NCBI RefSeq assembly: GCF_900113445.1
Contig: NZ_FOPJ01000002.1
Span: 229,721-293,720 of the forward strand
DNA length: 64,000 nt
From: Corynebacterium spheniscorum
Lineage (GTDB): Bacteria; Actinomycetota; Actinomycetes; Mycobacteriales; Mycobacteriaceae
Reading direction: 5' to 3'
Positions 10,224-18,735 of this stretch are shown one piece after another. The notes beneath the pieces were generated by a model, which was not told where the DNA came from, ran no database searches, and was given only the letters and a program-made list of their open reading frames with translations. Each line of letters starts with the position of its first letter. The first letter of the stretch is position 1. The position numbers were made by a program, and so were the translations under genes.

Positions 10224-11144
10224 GTGAGCACACAGTTCACAGACACCCCGGAGGGCTTTCGCTCCGGTTTCTTAAGCTTCGTTGGCCGACCCAACACCGG
10301 GAAATCCACCCTGACGAACGCCCTGGTGGGCGAAAAAATCGCCATCACCGCGGACCAACCAGAAACCACCCGACACCCCATCCGCGGCATCGTGCACCGC
10401 GATAACGCCCAAATCGTTGTGGTGGACACCCCAGGCCTGCACCGCCCACGCACCCTGTTGGGTGAACGACTCAATGAGATCGTCAAGGACACCTACTCCG
10501 ATGTGGATGTCATCGGCTTTACCATCCCCGCCGATGAAAAGATCGGGCCCGGCGATAAATGGATCCTCAATGCGGTGCGCACCGTGGCGCCAAAAACGCC
10601 GATCATTGGCATCGTCACCAAAATCGACAAGGTTTCTCGCGACCAAGTCGGCGAACAACTCATCGCCCTGCATGAACTCCTCGGCCGCGAAAGCGAAGTA
10701 GTGCCCGTGAGTGCCACCGAAGATATCCAAACGTCGGTGCTGCTCGATGTTATTACCGAGGCGCTGCCGGAAGGTCCGAAGTTCTATCCGGATGATCACC
10801 TCACCGATGACTCCGATGAAAAACGGATGTCGGAATTCATTCGCGAAGCCGCACTGAAGGGCCTACGCGATGAACTCCCGCACTCTGTTGCTGTGGAGAT
10901 CGACGAGATGATTGAGGACCCCGAGAAAGACCGCACCAATATTCACGCGGTGATCTATGTGGAACGCCCAGGCCAACGCATCATCCTCACCGGGCGGGAC
11001 AGCCAACGCCTACGCCGCATCACCCATGATGCGCGCCGGGACATCATCAATATGCTCGGACGCAATGTGTATTTGGATCTGCGGATCAAGGTGCTCAAAA
11101 ACTGGCAGTCGGATCCGAAATCGCTAGGACGCCTCGGCTTCTAA
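10224..11144 (+). CDS. era: GTPase Era
   Basis: 306 residues from GTG 10224, chosen because GGAAGG (10212-10217) lies six bases upstream; a TTG one codon earlier is less likely. Era binds the 3' end of 16S rRNA and assists 30S assembly. G1 is GRPNTGKST, G3 is DTPGL, G4 is TKID and the G5 region is VPVSATE. The KH RNA-binding domain is C-terminal (about 200-300, including VIYVERPGQRIILTG). It shares the plus-strand cluster with recO and uppS. Confidence 0.95.
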   Translation: MSTQFTDTPEGFRSGFLSFVGRPNTGKSTLTNALVGEKIAITADQPETTRHPIRGIVHRDNAQIVVVDTPGLHRPRTLLGERLNEIVKDTYSDVDVIGFTIPADEKIGPGDKWILNAVRTVAPKTPIIGIVTKIDKVSRDQVGEQLIALHELLGRESEVVPVSATEDIQTSVLLDVITEALPEGPKFYPDDHLTDDSDEKRMSEFIREAALKGLRDELPHSVAVEIDEMIEDPEKDRTNIHAVIYVERPGQRIILTGRDSQRLRRITHDARRDIINMLGRNVYLDLRIKVLKNWQSDPKSLGRLGF

Positions 11145-11158
11145 GCTGCTGAACATTC

Positions 11159-11914
11159 ATGGCCCGGCGACCTAGCTATCGTGATCATGCGGTTGTGGTG
11201 CGCACCTATGACTTTGGTGAAGCCGACCGCATTATCGTGCTGCTTACCCGCGCACACGGGCTAGTGCGCGGGGTCGCCAAAGGAGTTCGCCGCGCCAAAT
11301 CTCGCTTCGGATCACGCCTGCAACCCTTCGTGCTTCTAGATGTGCAGCTATATTCCGGGCGGAACCTGGACACCATTACTGCCGCGGACACCCTGGAGTT
11401 CTTTGGCGCCGGGATTATCGAAGTATGGGAGAACTACACCTCTGCCTGCGCGGTACTGGAGTCCGCTGAAAAACTCGCGGTTGCTCACTACGGGGAAGAC
11501 CCCACCCTTTTTGATGCAGTCGTGCAAGCACTCAGGGAACTGCAAGAGCTTAAAGATAGCGAAGGGGAGCAGTATCCCACGCTGATTGTGGATCGCTTCC
11601 TCTTGCAAGCGATGGCGCACGAAGGCTGGTCACCGAGTCTGTTTAACTGCGCGGCCTGTAATAACCCCGGCCCGCACCGAAGCTTCCACCCCGGCCACGG
11701 TGGTGCCGTATGTGGAACCTGTCGACCTCCGGGAAGCCCGCGGGTACATCCAGAAACCCTGCACCTCATGTGGCTATTACTGCATGACTCGGAGCTTGAC
11801 ACCGTGCCAGAAAACTTTCCCACCCTTGTCGCGGAAGCACACCAGCTGACCCGCAGTTATTTGCAATGGCACTTAGAAAGAAGCATCGCTTCACTGAAGG
11901 TAATGGATCAGTAG
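11159..11914 (+). CDS. recO: DNA repair protein RecO
   Basis: 251 residues. RecO mediates RecA loading and strand annealing in RecFOR recombination. N-terminal OB fold ([19 protein letters not shown]), central helical domain and a zinc-binding region with CAAC and CGTC pairs (about residues 163-182). ATG 14 bases after the era stop, without a clear ribosome-binding site. era-recO-uppS is the common actinobacterial order. Confidence 0.93.
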   Translation: MARRPSYRDHAVVVRTYDFGEADRIIVLLTRAHGLVRGVAKGVRRAKSRFGSRLQPFVLLDVQLYSGRNLDTITAADTLEFFGAGIIEVWENYTSACAVLESAEKLAVAHYGEDPTLFDAVVQALRELQELKDSEGEQYPTLIVDRFLLQAMAHEGWSPSLFNCAACNNPGPHRSFHPGHGGAVCGTCRPPGSPRVHPETLHLMWLLLHDSELDTVPENFPTLVAEAHQLTRSYLQWHLERSIASLKVMDQ

Positions 11915-11942
11915 TCAGCGTGATTGTGGCACGATAAGGAAT

Positions 11943-12701
11943 GTGAACTCGAAGCCATGGCCCGATCTGGGACTAAATCCGCCGAATATCCCTGCTGAAA
12001 GAATCCCACGCCATATTGCATTGGTGATGGATGGTAATGGCCGCTGGGCACAAGAACGTGGCTTAAAAAGAACCGAAGGCCACCGTCGCGGCCAAAAAGT
12101 ATTGATGACGGCGGTGGATGCATGCCTATCGATGGGCGTGGAGTACCTCTCCGCCTATGCCTTTAGTACCGAGAATTGGCGACGCACCCCAGAAGAAGTG
12201 CGCTTCCTGATGGGGTACTCTCGCGAAGTCTTGCGGAATGAACGCGACCAGCTCAATGCCAAAGGTGTGCGCATCCGCTGGGTGGGGCGACGTCCACGAC
12301 TATGGCGCTCGGTCATTAGAGAATTAGAAGCCGCCGAGAAACTCACCGAATCCAATACCCGCATGACCCTGGCCATGTGCGTGAACTACGGCGGACGCGC
12401 AGAGATCGTGGATGCGGCACGAGAGATTGCGCGCCGGGCCGCTGCCGGTGAGCTGAGTCCGGGTGAGATTAATGAGAAAACCTTCGGCGCCTTTTTAGAT
12501 GAGCCGGATATGCCGGATGTGGACCTATTCTTGCGTCCTTCCGGTGAGAAACGGGTGTCGAATTTCTTGTTGTGGCAATCGGCTTATGCGGAGATGGTGT
12601 ACCAAAAGAAGCTCTTCCCGGACTTCACCGCTGAGGATCTTTTCGCCGCAGTTGAGGAATATGCGCAACGTGATCGGAGGTTCGGCGGGACGAAGAAATA
12701 A
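11943..12701 (+). CDS. uppS: Isoprenyl (undeca/decaprenyl) diphosphate synthase
   Basis: 252 residues, cis-prenyltransferase family. It extends allylic diphosphates with IPP to make the lipid carrier for peptidoglycan and arabinogalactan. The signature [13 protein letters not shown] contains the catalytic Asp; FSTENWRR and the C-terminal [20 protein letters not shown] are conserved. The C-terminal motif reads [11 protein letters not shown] where RxxGExRxSNF is normal, so it is intact. GTG start with AAGGA upstream. By position it corresponds to mycobacterial Rv2361c (context inference). Confidence 0.93.
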   Translation: MNSKPWPDLGLNPPNIPAERIPRHIALVMDGNGRWAQERGLKRTEGHRRGQKVLMTAVDACLSMGVEYLSAYAFSTENWRRTPEEVRFLMGYSREVLRNERDQLNAKGVRIRWVGRRPRLWRSVIRELEAAEKLTESNTRMTLAMCVNYGGRAEIVDAAREIARRAAAGELSPGEINEKTFGAFLDEPDMPDVDLFLRPSGEKRVSNFLLWQSAYAEMVYQKKLFPDFTAEDLFAAVEEYAQRDRRFGGTKK

Positions 12702-12780
12702 GATCGCGGATTGGGGCTATCGCTTCACAAAAATTCGCACTACAGTGAGCTGGCATTAGCACTATCAACAGAGGAGTTTT

Positions 12781-13920
12781 ATGAAGGTGAATCCCAGCTC
12801 AGAGCCCACTCGAAGTCAGATCAACCGCTGGCGGCAATACCTTGCCAACGAGCGGGCAGAAGCAGCCGTTTATTGGGAACTTGCCCGCCGCGCCACCGGC
12901 GAAGAACGCGCTATTTTAATGACTTTGGCGGAAGCGGAATCACGCCATGAGACCTATTGGCGTAAGAAGCTGGGCGAGCATGTGGGTATGCCGAAGCAAC
13001 CTGATTGGTCCACCCGGATCAATGGGTTCTTAGCACGCCGCTTCGGCACGGTGTTTGTGTTGGCGTTGATGCAAAACGCTGAACAGCGCAGCCCCTACCT
13101 TGATGATGAGGATGCCAGCGAGCAGATTGCCGCGGATGAACGCATCCACGCGGAAATTATTCGTGGGTTAGCTGCCCGCGGGCGGGAATCCATGTCGGGG
13201 AGTTTCCGTGCCGCTATTTTTGGGGCCAATGATGGGTTGGTGAGCAACCTGGCCCTGGTGGTGGGCATCATGGGCAGTGGGGTGAGTGGAAATATTATTC
13301 TGCTGACCGGCATTTCTGGTTTGCTCTCCGGGGCCTTGTCTATGGCGGCCGGTGAATATATCTCGGTGAAATCCCAAAGCGAACTCTTAGAGGCCTCCAC
13401 CCCGAACCCTGGGGCACGGCAGGCGTTACCGCAATTAGATGTCAATGCCAATGAGTTGGCCTTGGTGTATCGCGCTCGCGGGATGAGTGAGGAAGTTGCA
13501 GAAAGGAAAGCCCGAAGCGTCTTAGCTGCCCTGCAGGCTGAGGCTCATCCGATGGTGCTGGAAGCACCCATTGCAGAAGATGAGGATGCGGTAGTTTGGC
13601 CCCTGGAAGTCGAAGAGGTAGTTGCGGAAGCCCCGGTTGATGGTGGGGAAGCGTGGAAGGCGGCCTTGTCGAGCTTCTTGTGCTTTGGTTCTGGTGCCTT
13701 GATTCCGGTGTTGCCCTTCTTGCTGCCGATTTCTTCTTTGACGGCTGGGATTGTGTCGGTGGTGTTGGTGTCCTTGGCGTTGATGATTACCGGTGGGATT
13801 ACCGGTGTGCTCTCGGGACGTTCCCCGTGGACGAGAGCGCTGCGGCAATTGGCGATCGGCTTGGGCGCTGCTTCCGTGACTTATGTATTGGGCATGGCTT
13901 TTGGGGTAGCGATCGAGTAA
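12781..13920 (+). CDS. Ferritin-like/VIT1-CCC1 family metal transporter
   Basis: 379 residues, a fusion. Residues about 10-150 form a rubrerythrin/ferritin-like helical domain with metal-ligand glutamates (ANERAEAAVYWELA, AEAESRHETYW, ADERIHAEIIRGL). Residues about 155-378 are the VIT1/CCC1 transporter domain (IFGANDGLVSNLALVVGIMG, AAGEYISVKSQ) with around five membrane helices, the last pair near the C-terminus. Members export or sequester Fe(II) or Mn(II). ATG with GAGGAG upstream. A terminator hairpin follows. Confidence 0.88.
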   Translation: MKVNPSSEPTRSQINRWRQYLANERAEAAVYWELARRATGEERAILMTLAEAESRHETYWRKKLGEHVGMPKQPDWSTRINGFLARRFGTVFVLALMQNAEQRSPYLDDEDASEQIAADERIHAEIIRGLAARGRESMSGSFRAAIFGANDGLVSNLALVVGIMGSGVSGNIILLTGISGLLSGALSMAAGEYISVKSQSELLEASTPNPGARQALPQLDVNANELALVYRARGMSEEVAERKARSVLAALQAEAHPMVLEAPIAEDEDAVVWPLEVEEVVAEAPVDGGEAWKAALSSFLCFGSGALIPVLPFLLPISSLTAGIVSVVLVSLALMITGGITGVLSGRSPWTRALRQLAIGLGAASVTYVLGMAFGVAIE

Positions 13921-13940
13921 CGATTGGGTAGATAAGCTTA

Positions 13941-13976
13941 AAGCCCACCTGGCGGGGTTCTCGCACAGGTGGGCTT
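13941..13976 (+). terminator. Terminator hairpin between VIT protein and Zur gene
   Basis: Perfect 11-bp stem AAGCCCACCTG / CAGGTGGGCTT with a 14-base loop. It lies between convergent genes and may act in both directions; the U-tract is short on either side. Confidence 0.7.
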
Positions 13977-14036
13977 GGGCTTAGTGGGTGGGGTCTGGCT
14001 GTGTTTTCTTTGGGGGAGTTTCATGCAGAGCTGGAT

Positions 14037-14507
14037 CTAATGGGAAGCAGACTCTTTTTTGGGATCATTGCAGTCGGAACAGGTTCCGAAGATCTCTGCG
14101 TCATGGCCGGTAATGGTGTAGCCATATTGGGAAGCAATGCGCTTGGCCCAATCTTCGACGGGACCACCATCGATTTCTTCGGTGCGACCGCAGACGGTGC
14201 AGACTAAGTGGTGGTGGTGTTCATCGCTATGACAATAGCGATAAAGGGTTTCGCCATTTGGCATATGCAGCACATCAACGGCATCCATATCCGAAAGGGT
14301 CTGCAAAGTGCGATAAACGGTTGTTAAACCAACCTTGGCATCGTCTTCTTCTAAGGCCTGGTGGATTTCCTTCGCCGAAGCGAAATTGGGAATTGACCAC
14401 AGGGCATTGATAACTGCGGTGCGCTGCCTGGTATTACGAGGTCCTAACTTGGGCACATCTTCAGGAGCTTTGGGGTCACGCGTCACGGGTTCTCTCCTCT
14501 CTGACAC
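14037..14507 (-). CDS. zur: Fur-family metal-dependent repressor, probably Zur
   Basis: 156 residues. Winged helix (RNTRQRTAVINAL, TTVYRTLQTLSD), the regulatory metal motif HSDEHHHHLVCTVCGR and the C-terminal structural-zinc pair CSDC. GTG start with GAGGA upstream. The assignment as zinc regulator rather than iron Fur rests on context: in Corynebacterium the arsR-zur pair sits beside glyS, and iron control is by DtxR (established for the genus). It lies 135 bp downstream of the ArsR-family gene on the same strand. Confidence 0.88.
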   Translation of the reverse strand: MSERREPVTRDPKAPEDVPKLGPRNTRQRTAVINALWSIPNFASAKEIHQALEEDDAKVGLTTVYRTLQTLSDMDAVDVLHMPNGETLYRYCHSDEHHHHLVCTVCGRTEEIDGGPVEDWAKRIASQYGYTITGHDAEIFGTCSDCNDPKKESASH

Positions 14508-14642
14508 TTTTCCTCACAATGATAATCACAGTGGAGTGGGAGTCCATGGGCAGGGGTAATCCTTACCTCACTTGATTGTTTCCGAAAAAGCGTGTGCTGT
14601 GGTGCGGTTATAGGTGGAGTGTGCGGGTAGCGAGCGGGGGTA

Positions 14643-15221
14643 CTATTCCGGGCAAACCGGTGAGGTTTGGTCACTCATTGTGCGGATGGGTGCCGGAATG
14701 GTTGGGGGAACCGCTGATGGGGGTACCGCGGCAGCCGGGGCGTAGGCCGGGCCCGAGGCGGCGGAGCTGCGGCCCTTGTCGCTGGAGGCGCCGTCATCGA
14801 GAGAGTGCAGGGACTGGTGAGAGTCGATGGAGGTGACGGTGGCCCAGGCGGATTCGGGGGAGCTTGTTGCGGGGAAGCCGGTTGCGGTGGATTTCCCGGC
14901 GGATGCAGCAATAAGAAGAATTTCCAAAGCCTTTGGTTCAATTAATCGATAAACAACTTCGCGGCCGCGGCGTTCGGAATCCACCAATTCAGCAGTCTTG
15001 AGAACGCGAAGATGTTGGCTAATCAGTGGCTGGCTTTTTCGTGTGACTTTTACAATCTCATGAACATAACGTTCATGTTCGGCCAATAATAAAACGATCT
15101 GAATGCGCAGCCGGGAATCCAGGGCGCTGATAATCTTCGCGGCAGCAGCCTGGTCCATGGAGATAAAAGTTTCTTTATTAATATCCATTGTGGTCGTGGC
15201 AGCACGCCTTTCTTCACACAT
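14643..15221 (-). CDS. ArsR-family regulator with long low-complexity C-terminal tail
   Basis: 192 residues, long for ArsR/SmtB proteins (usually about 100-120). Residues about 20-105 are the winged helix (LDSRLRIQIVLLLAEHERYVHEI, SQPLISQHLRVLKTAELV, REVVYRLIE). The last 80 residues are Ala/Pro/Ser-rich and look disordered. Start uncertain: ATG 15221 (taken here) or ATG 15188, neither with a good ribosome-binding site. It precedes zur and probably senses zinc in the same circuit, by analogy with C. glutamicum (inference). Confidence 0.82.
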   Translation of the reverse strand: MCEERRAATTTMDINKETFISMDQAAAAKIISALDSRLRIQIVLLLAEHERYVHEIVKVTRKSQPLISQHLRVLKTAELVDSERRGREVVYRLIEPKALEILLIAASAGKSTATGFPATSSPESAWATVTSIDSHQSLHSLDDGASSDKGRSSAASGPAYAPAAAVPPSAVPPTIPAPIRTMSDQTSPVCPE

Positions 15222-15850
15222 TGGGGGCCTAATGACCAGCTACTTTAGATAGTACGTCGTTGTAGGAGGTAAGTGTACCTACATCCAGGCCCCGATATGC
15301 TCGCCGGGCGTCCTAACCAGGTTGGCTTGGGGTGTCCAGTTTGTGAGCTGGGAGGTGGGTTTTGAGGTTGACCCTACTTTAGCGCAGCTCGATACTTTTT
15401 TAGCATTATGTGAATGTGCTGGGGGATGAGTGCAGGGGTGGAGCCCTTTGCTTGGATAGCGAAAATATATATGGGGAAATAGTCCCACAGACCCAGTTAT
15501 GAGATTCTCAACTTAATCGAGCTAACTGTGCTATTTGCACTTTTGAGGGCATTCCGGATAGCTAATCAACCAATGATGTGTACACCCCCACTTAGGACTA
15601 CTTAAGGTTGCAAGATTTCAGCATTGGCGGGTGAGCCTAAATCACGGGCAGGTACACCCTTTGGGGGCAACTCGCGGGGGAGGACAACCCAGGTGAGGCA
15701 AAGCTGAATCAGCGCCCAACTGGGCTAAGCAGGAGACCTAAGCCCGCCGATCTCGGGAAGCAAGCTAGACTGTGGGGACGAAAATCTCGGACGCACGCTG
15801 AACCTGCGCCGAGCCCTGGTTTTTCACGTCACTGAGGAGTCACAACTCGC
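15222..15850. other. 630-bp intergenic region between arsR-zur and glyS
   Basis: No convincing ORF. It holds divergent upstream regions. TGTAGG (15261-15266) and CCTACA (15278-15283) form a 6-bp inverted repeat 11 bp apart. GCCCA/TGGGC form a tight dyad around 15714-15725. TAGACT at 15766-15771 is a possible -10 for glyS, whose GAGGAG ribosome-binding site is at 15834-15839. I looked for a T-box (TGGNACCGCG) or other riboswitch hallmark and saw none. Confidence 0.5.
15261..15283. promoter_or_regulatory. Inverted repeat upstream of ArsR gene (possible operator)
   Basis: TGTAGG-N11-CCTACA, about 40 bp upstream of the ArsR start. ArsR/SmtB proteins bind imperfect 12-2-12 type repeats near their own promoters, so an autoregulatory role is plausible but unproven. 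Confidence 0.3.
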
Positions 15851-17236
15851 ATGGCCCAGACATCTGTCATCGACACCGTCGTTAATCTCTGTAAACGACG
15901 CGGCTTGGTCTACCCTTGCGGTGAGATCTACGGAGGAACCCGCTCCGCCTGGGACTACGGCCCCTTAGGTGTGGAACTGAAGGAGAACATTAAGCGCCAA
16001 TGGTGGCGCCATATGGTGACCTCGCGCGCTGATGTGGTGGGCGTGGATACCTCCGTAATCCTGCCGCGGCAGGTGTGGGTGTCCTCCGGACACGTGGAAG
16101 TGTTCACCGATCCGCTCGTAGAATCCCTGCACACGCATAAGCGCTATCGTGCTGACCATCTGATTGAAGCCTATGAAGAAGAGCATGGGCACCCGCCGGC
16201 AAATGGCCTGGCCGATATTCCGGATCCGGAGACCGGTCAGCCCGGCAAGTGGACCGAACCGAAGGCATTCTCGGGGCTGTTGAAGACCTTCCTGGGGCCG
16301 GTGGATGATGAAGAAGGCCTGCACTATCTGCGCCCGGAGACCGCGCAGGGCATTTTTGTGAACTTCAAGAATGTGATGAACTCCGCGCGTATGAAGCCGC
16401 CGTTTGGCATCGCCAATATTGGTAAGTCCTTCCGCAATGAGATCACGCCTGGCAACTTCATCTTCCGTACTCGTGAATTCGAGCAGATGGAAATGGAATT
16501 CTTCGTCAAGCCCGGTGAGGATGAGGAATGGCACCAGAAGTGGATTGATGATCGCCACCAGTGGTACATCGACCTGGGTATTAAGCCAGAGAACCTGCGC
16601 CTTTATGAACACCCCAAGGAAAAGCTTTCGCACTACTCCAAGCGCACCGTGGACGTGGAATACGCCTTCGGTTTCGCTGGCTCGAAGTGGGGCGAGCTCG
16701 AAGGTGTGGCCAACCGCACCGACTATGACCTGAAGGTGCACTCGGAGGGCTCTGGTGAGGATCTTTCCTACTTTGATCAGGAAAGCGGCGAACGCTGGAT
16801 CCCCTATGTGATTGAGCCGGCCGCTGGTCTGGGTCGCGCCATGATGGCCTTCTTGGTGGATGCCTATACCGAAGATGAAGCCCCGAACGCTAAGGGTGGG
16901 GTGGATAAGCGCGTGGTGCTGAAGCTGGACTATCGCCTTTCCCCGGTGAAGGTGGCGGTGCTGCCGCTGAGCAAGAAGGAGCCGCTGGGCGATAAGGCCC
17001 GCCAGCTGGCTGATGAGCTGCGTGCTTATTGGAATGTGGAGTTCGACGCCTCTGGTGCGATTGGACGCCGCTACCGCCGCCAGGATGAGATCGGAACGCC
17101 TTTCTGTGTGACTGTGGACTTTGACACCCTCGAAGATGATGCGGTGACCGTGCGTGAGCGCGACAGCATGGAACAGGAACGTGTGAAGATCAGCGAACTC
17201 AAGGGTTATTTGGCGGCTCGCCTGGTAGGTTGCTAA
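15851..17236 (+). CDS. glyS: Glycyl-tRNA synthetase (class II, dimeric type)
   Basis: 461 residues, the alpha2 single-chain enzyme typical of actinobacteria. It charges tRNA-Gly. N-terminal [18 protein letters not shown], motif 2 region [13 protein letters not shown] with [15 protein letters not shown], and motif 3 [16 protein letters not shown]-terminal anticodon-binding domain starts at about 340 ([13 protein letters not shown]). ATG with GAGGAG upstream. The next gene starts two bases after the stop. Confidence 0.97.
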   Translation: MAQTSVIDTVVNLCKRRGLVYPCGEIYGGTRSAWDYGPLGVELKENIKRQWWRHMVTSRADVVGVDTSVILPRQVWVSSGHVEVFTDPLVESLHTHKRYRADHLIEAYEEEHGHPPANGLADIPDPETGQPGKWTEPKAFSGLLKTFLGPVDDEEGLHYLRPETAQGIFVNFKNVMNSARMKPPFGIANIGKSFRNEITPGNFIFRTREFEQMEMEFFVKPGEDEEWHQKWIDDRHQWYIDLGIKPENLRLYEHPKEKLSHYSKRTVDVEYAFGFAGSKWGELEGVANRTDYDLKVHSEGSGEDLSYFDQESGERWIPYVIEPAAGLGRAMMAFLVDAYTEDEAPNAKGGVDKRVVLKLDYRLSPVKVAVLPLSKKEPLGDKARQLADELRAYWNVEFDASGAIGRRYRRQDEIGTPFCVTVDFDTLEDDAVTVRERDSMEQERVKISELKGYLAARLVGC

Positions 17237-17238
17237 CT

Positions 17239-17757
17239 ATGCACTACACCTCTTGGGGACCGACCAAGTCTGATACCACCGAGCTCTTTATTGAAGAAGG
17301 GCCGGAGGTCTTGGCGACCTTCACCGACACTGAAGCGAAGGTGAAGGGGGAAGAGTGGGCGCTGGCGGTAGATAAGGACACCGCCACCGCTACCTTGCCG
17401 GATGGCAGTCGGTATACCGCCAGTGGTTTGCGCCGTGGTGGGACTGTGTCGGTGGACTTAGCTGGACGCCAATTCACCTTCACCAAGGAAAAGCGCAGCG
17501 ATTGGATTATTGAGGATTCCCTCGGCCAGAAGATCGCGCAATTTTCTGGTGCCAATAATGGTGTGCGCAAGGCCATCACCGAGTTTGATGGGGAGACCTC
17601 GGAGCTCGCGGATGCGAAAACCTTGAGCACCAATGAGGTGATTGGGCTGAGCTGGTTTGTCCGCCGGGTGCTCTTAAGTGGCCTGAACACCGTAACCGTA
17701 GCAACGATCGCCACGCTGGCGTTTTTGACCTTCGTTGCGATCTTGGTGTTCCTCTAA
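17239..17757 (+). CDS. Hypothetical protein with C-terminal membrane anchor
   Basis: 172 residues from ATG 17239; a TTG at 17230 inside glyS is in frame but unlikely. Residues 1-135 are soluble and beta-rich. The last 25 residues (TVATIATLAFLTFVAILVFL) form one hydrophobic helix, predicting a tail-anchored membrane protein. Near the end NEVIGLSWFV resembles the end of the next gene, suggesting a related fold. Function unknown. Confidence 0.75.
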   Translation: MHYTSWGPTKSDTTELFIEEGPEVLATFTDTEAKVKGEEWALAVDKDTATATLPDGSRYTASGLRRGGTVSVDLAGRQFTFTKEKRSDWIIEDSLGQKIAQFSGANNGVRKAITEFDGETSELADAKTLSTNEVIGLSWFVRRVLLSGLNTVTVATIATLAFLTFVAILVFL

Positions 17758-17886
17758 ACGGCGGAGGGGTGTGTCGCGGTGGTTATTGGAGGTGTGCGGG
17801 GCGGTTGGGCGTTGGGGCGCTGCGGCTCCGCACCTCTGGACCTCCGAGCCTTCATGCCTCCGATGAGCGACACTTGATGAGCGCCA

Positions 17887-18693
17887 ATGACTGAAACGAC
17901 GCTGGTATATCCCCTGCAGTGGGTGAGTGCTTCACCCACGCGGGGACGTGGCCGTGGAGTGGGGGAAGAGCACCTTCTTGATGGGCAGGGCCGTAGCTTG
18001 GCTTTCACCCGGGTTGAGAAGAAGCGTGGTGGGGGCGCTGAGTGCGATGTGAGCTTATATGTGGGCGGCGAAAGTGCCCATAGCGAGGATACCTGGAGCG
18101 GGACCTTAAGCCGACGGGATCGCCCGAGTTTAAGGCGCAGTACCTTCCTGGTGGAGGGGCAACTATTTGGCCCCAATGAGCAGCAGGTGGCTATCCGCGC
18201 TGAATTTAAGCGCCGCAGTGTCCGAGAGATCATTGTGGAGATTGGCGAGCGCAGTTTTTTAATGCAGCGCTGCGGGGTGGTGAACCAGGCCCGCCACATT
18301 GTGGATATGGAAACTGGGAACCATGCCTTAATGCTGATTGAGATTCTTCGCCCGCGACTGCAGGGGATGGAGAATTTACCTGGACCGCAGGGCTTGGGGA
18401 TGCGCGGTTCGAAGGCGCGGGGTGCCAGTGAGCGAGGCTGTGGTGCGGGTAGTTTCGGCGCGGGGCGCTCTGGTGCTCGGCGCTCTAGCGCTCGGCGCCC
18501 GGGAGTGCGCGGGGGTCGCCCCTTTGTGAGGGCCAACCAAAGCGGGGCGGAGCCTATCCGGGAGGAATTGCCCGGGAAAGATGCTGGCTCATTAAAAATC
18601 CCAGCAGCTCGCGAGCTCGCTGCGCACGAGATCGCGGTTCTCTGCTGGGTATCTGCCCAGGTGGATATGACCTGGTTAGAGATGCGGGGTTAG
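17887..18693 (+). CDS. Hypothetical protein with Arg/Gly/Ser repeat insertion
   Basis: 268 residues. The N-terminal 165 residues look folded (DVSLYVGG, REIIVEIGERSFLMQRCG). Residues about 175-220 are a low-complexity RGSA-rich insertion with 5-residue repeats. The terminal segment HEIAVLCWVSAQVDMTW resembles NEVIGLSWFV of the preceding gene, so the two may be diverged relatives (inference). No strong ribosome-binding site at ATG 17887. The opposite strand also has a 260-aa ORF but its Pro/Arg-rich content looks like a shadow. Confidence 0.65.
   Translation: MTETTLVYPLQWVSASPTRGRGRGVGEEHLLDGQGRSLAFTRVEKKRGGGAECDVSLYVGGESAHSEDTWSGTLSRRDRPSLRRSTFLVEGQLFGPNEQQVAIRAEFKRRSVREIIVEIGERSFLMQRCGVVNQARHIVDMETGNHALMLIEILRPRLQGMENLPGPQGLGMRGSKARGASERGCGAGSFGAGRSGARRSSARRPGVRGGRPFVRANQSGAEPIREELPGKDAGSLKIPAARELAAHEIAVLCWVSAQVDMTWLEMRG
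18464..18508 (+). repeat. 15-bp tandem repeat, three diverging units
   Basis: GGCGCTCTGGTGCTC, GGCGCTCTAGCGCTC and a diverged third unit, in frame within the 268-aa hypothetical protein, giving R-S-x-A-R pentapeptides. Confidence 0.75.
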
Positions 18694-18715
18694 AGGCCTC
18701 CGGGGAGAGGCCTCT
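18692..18715. terminator. Bidirectional terminator hairpin
   Basis: Perfect 9-bp stem AGAGGCCTC / GAGGCCTCT with a 6-base loop, between convergent genes. The U-tracts are weak, so efficiency is uncertain. Confidence 0.5.
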
Positions 18716-18735
18716 GGTTGGGGGATTCCCCGGGG

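Noticed and set aside
15600..15850. T-box riboswitch for glyS
   Set aside because: No TGGNACCGCG antiterminator or specifier structure seen.
17754..18536. 260-aa minus-strand ORF opposite the RGSA-repeat protein
   Set aside because: Extreme Pro/Arg content in the repeat part and no ribosome-binding site; plus-strand frame fits the operon direction better.
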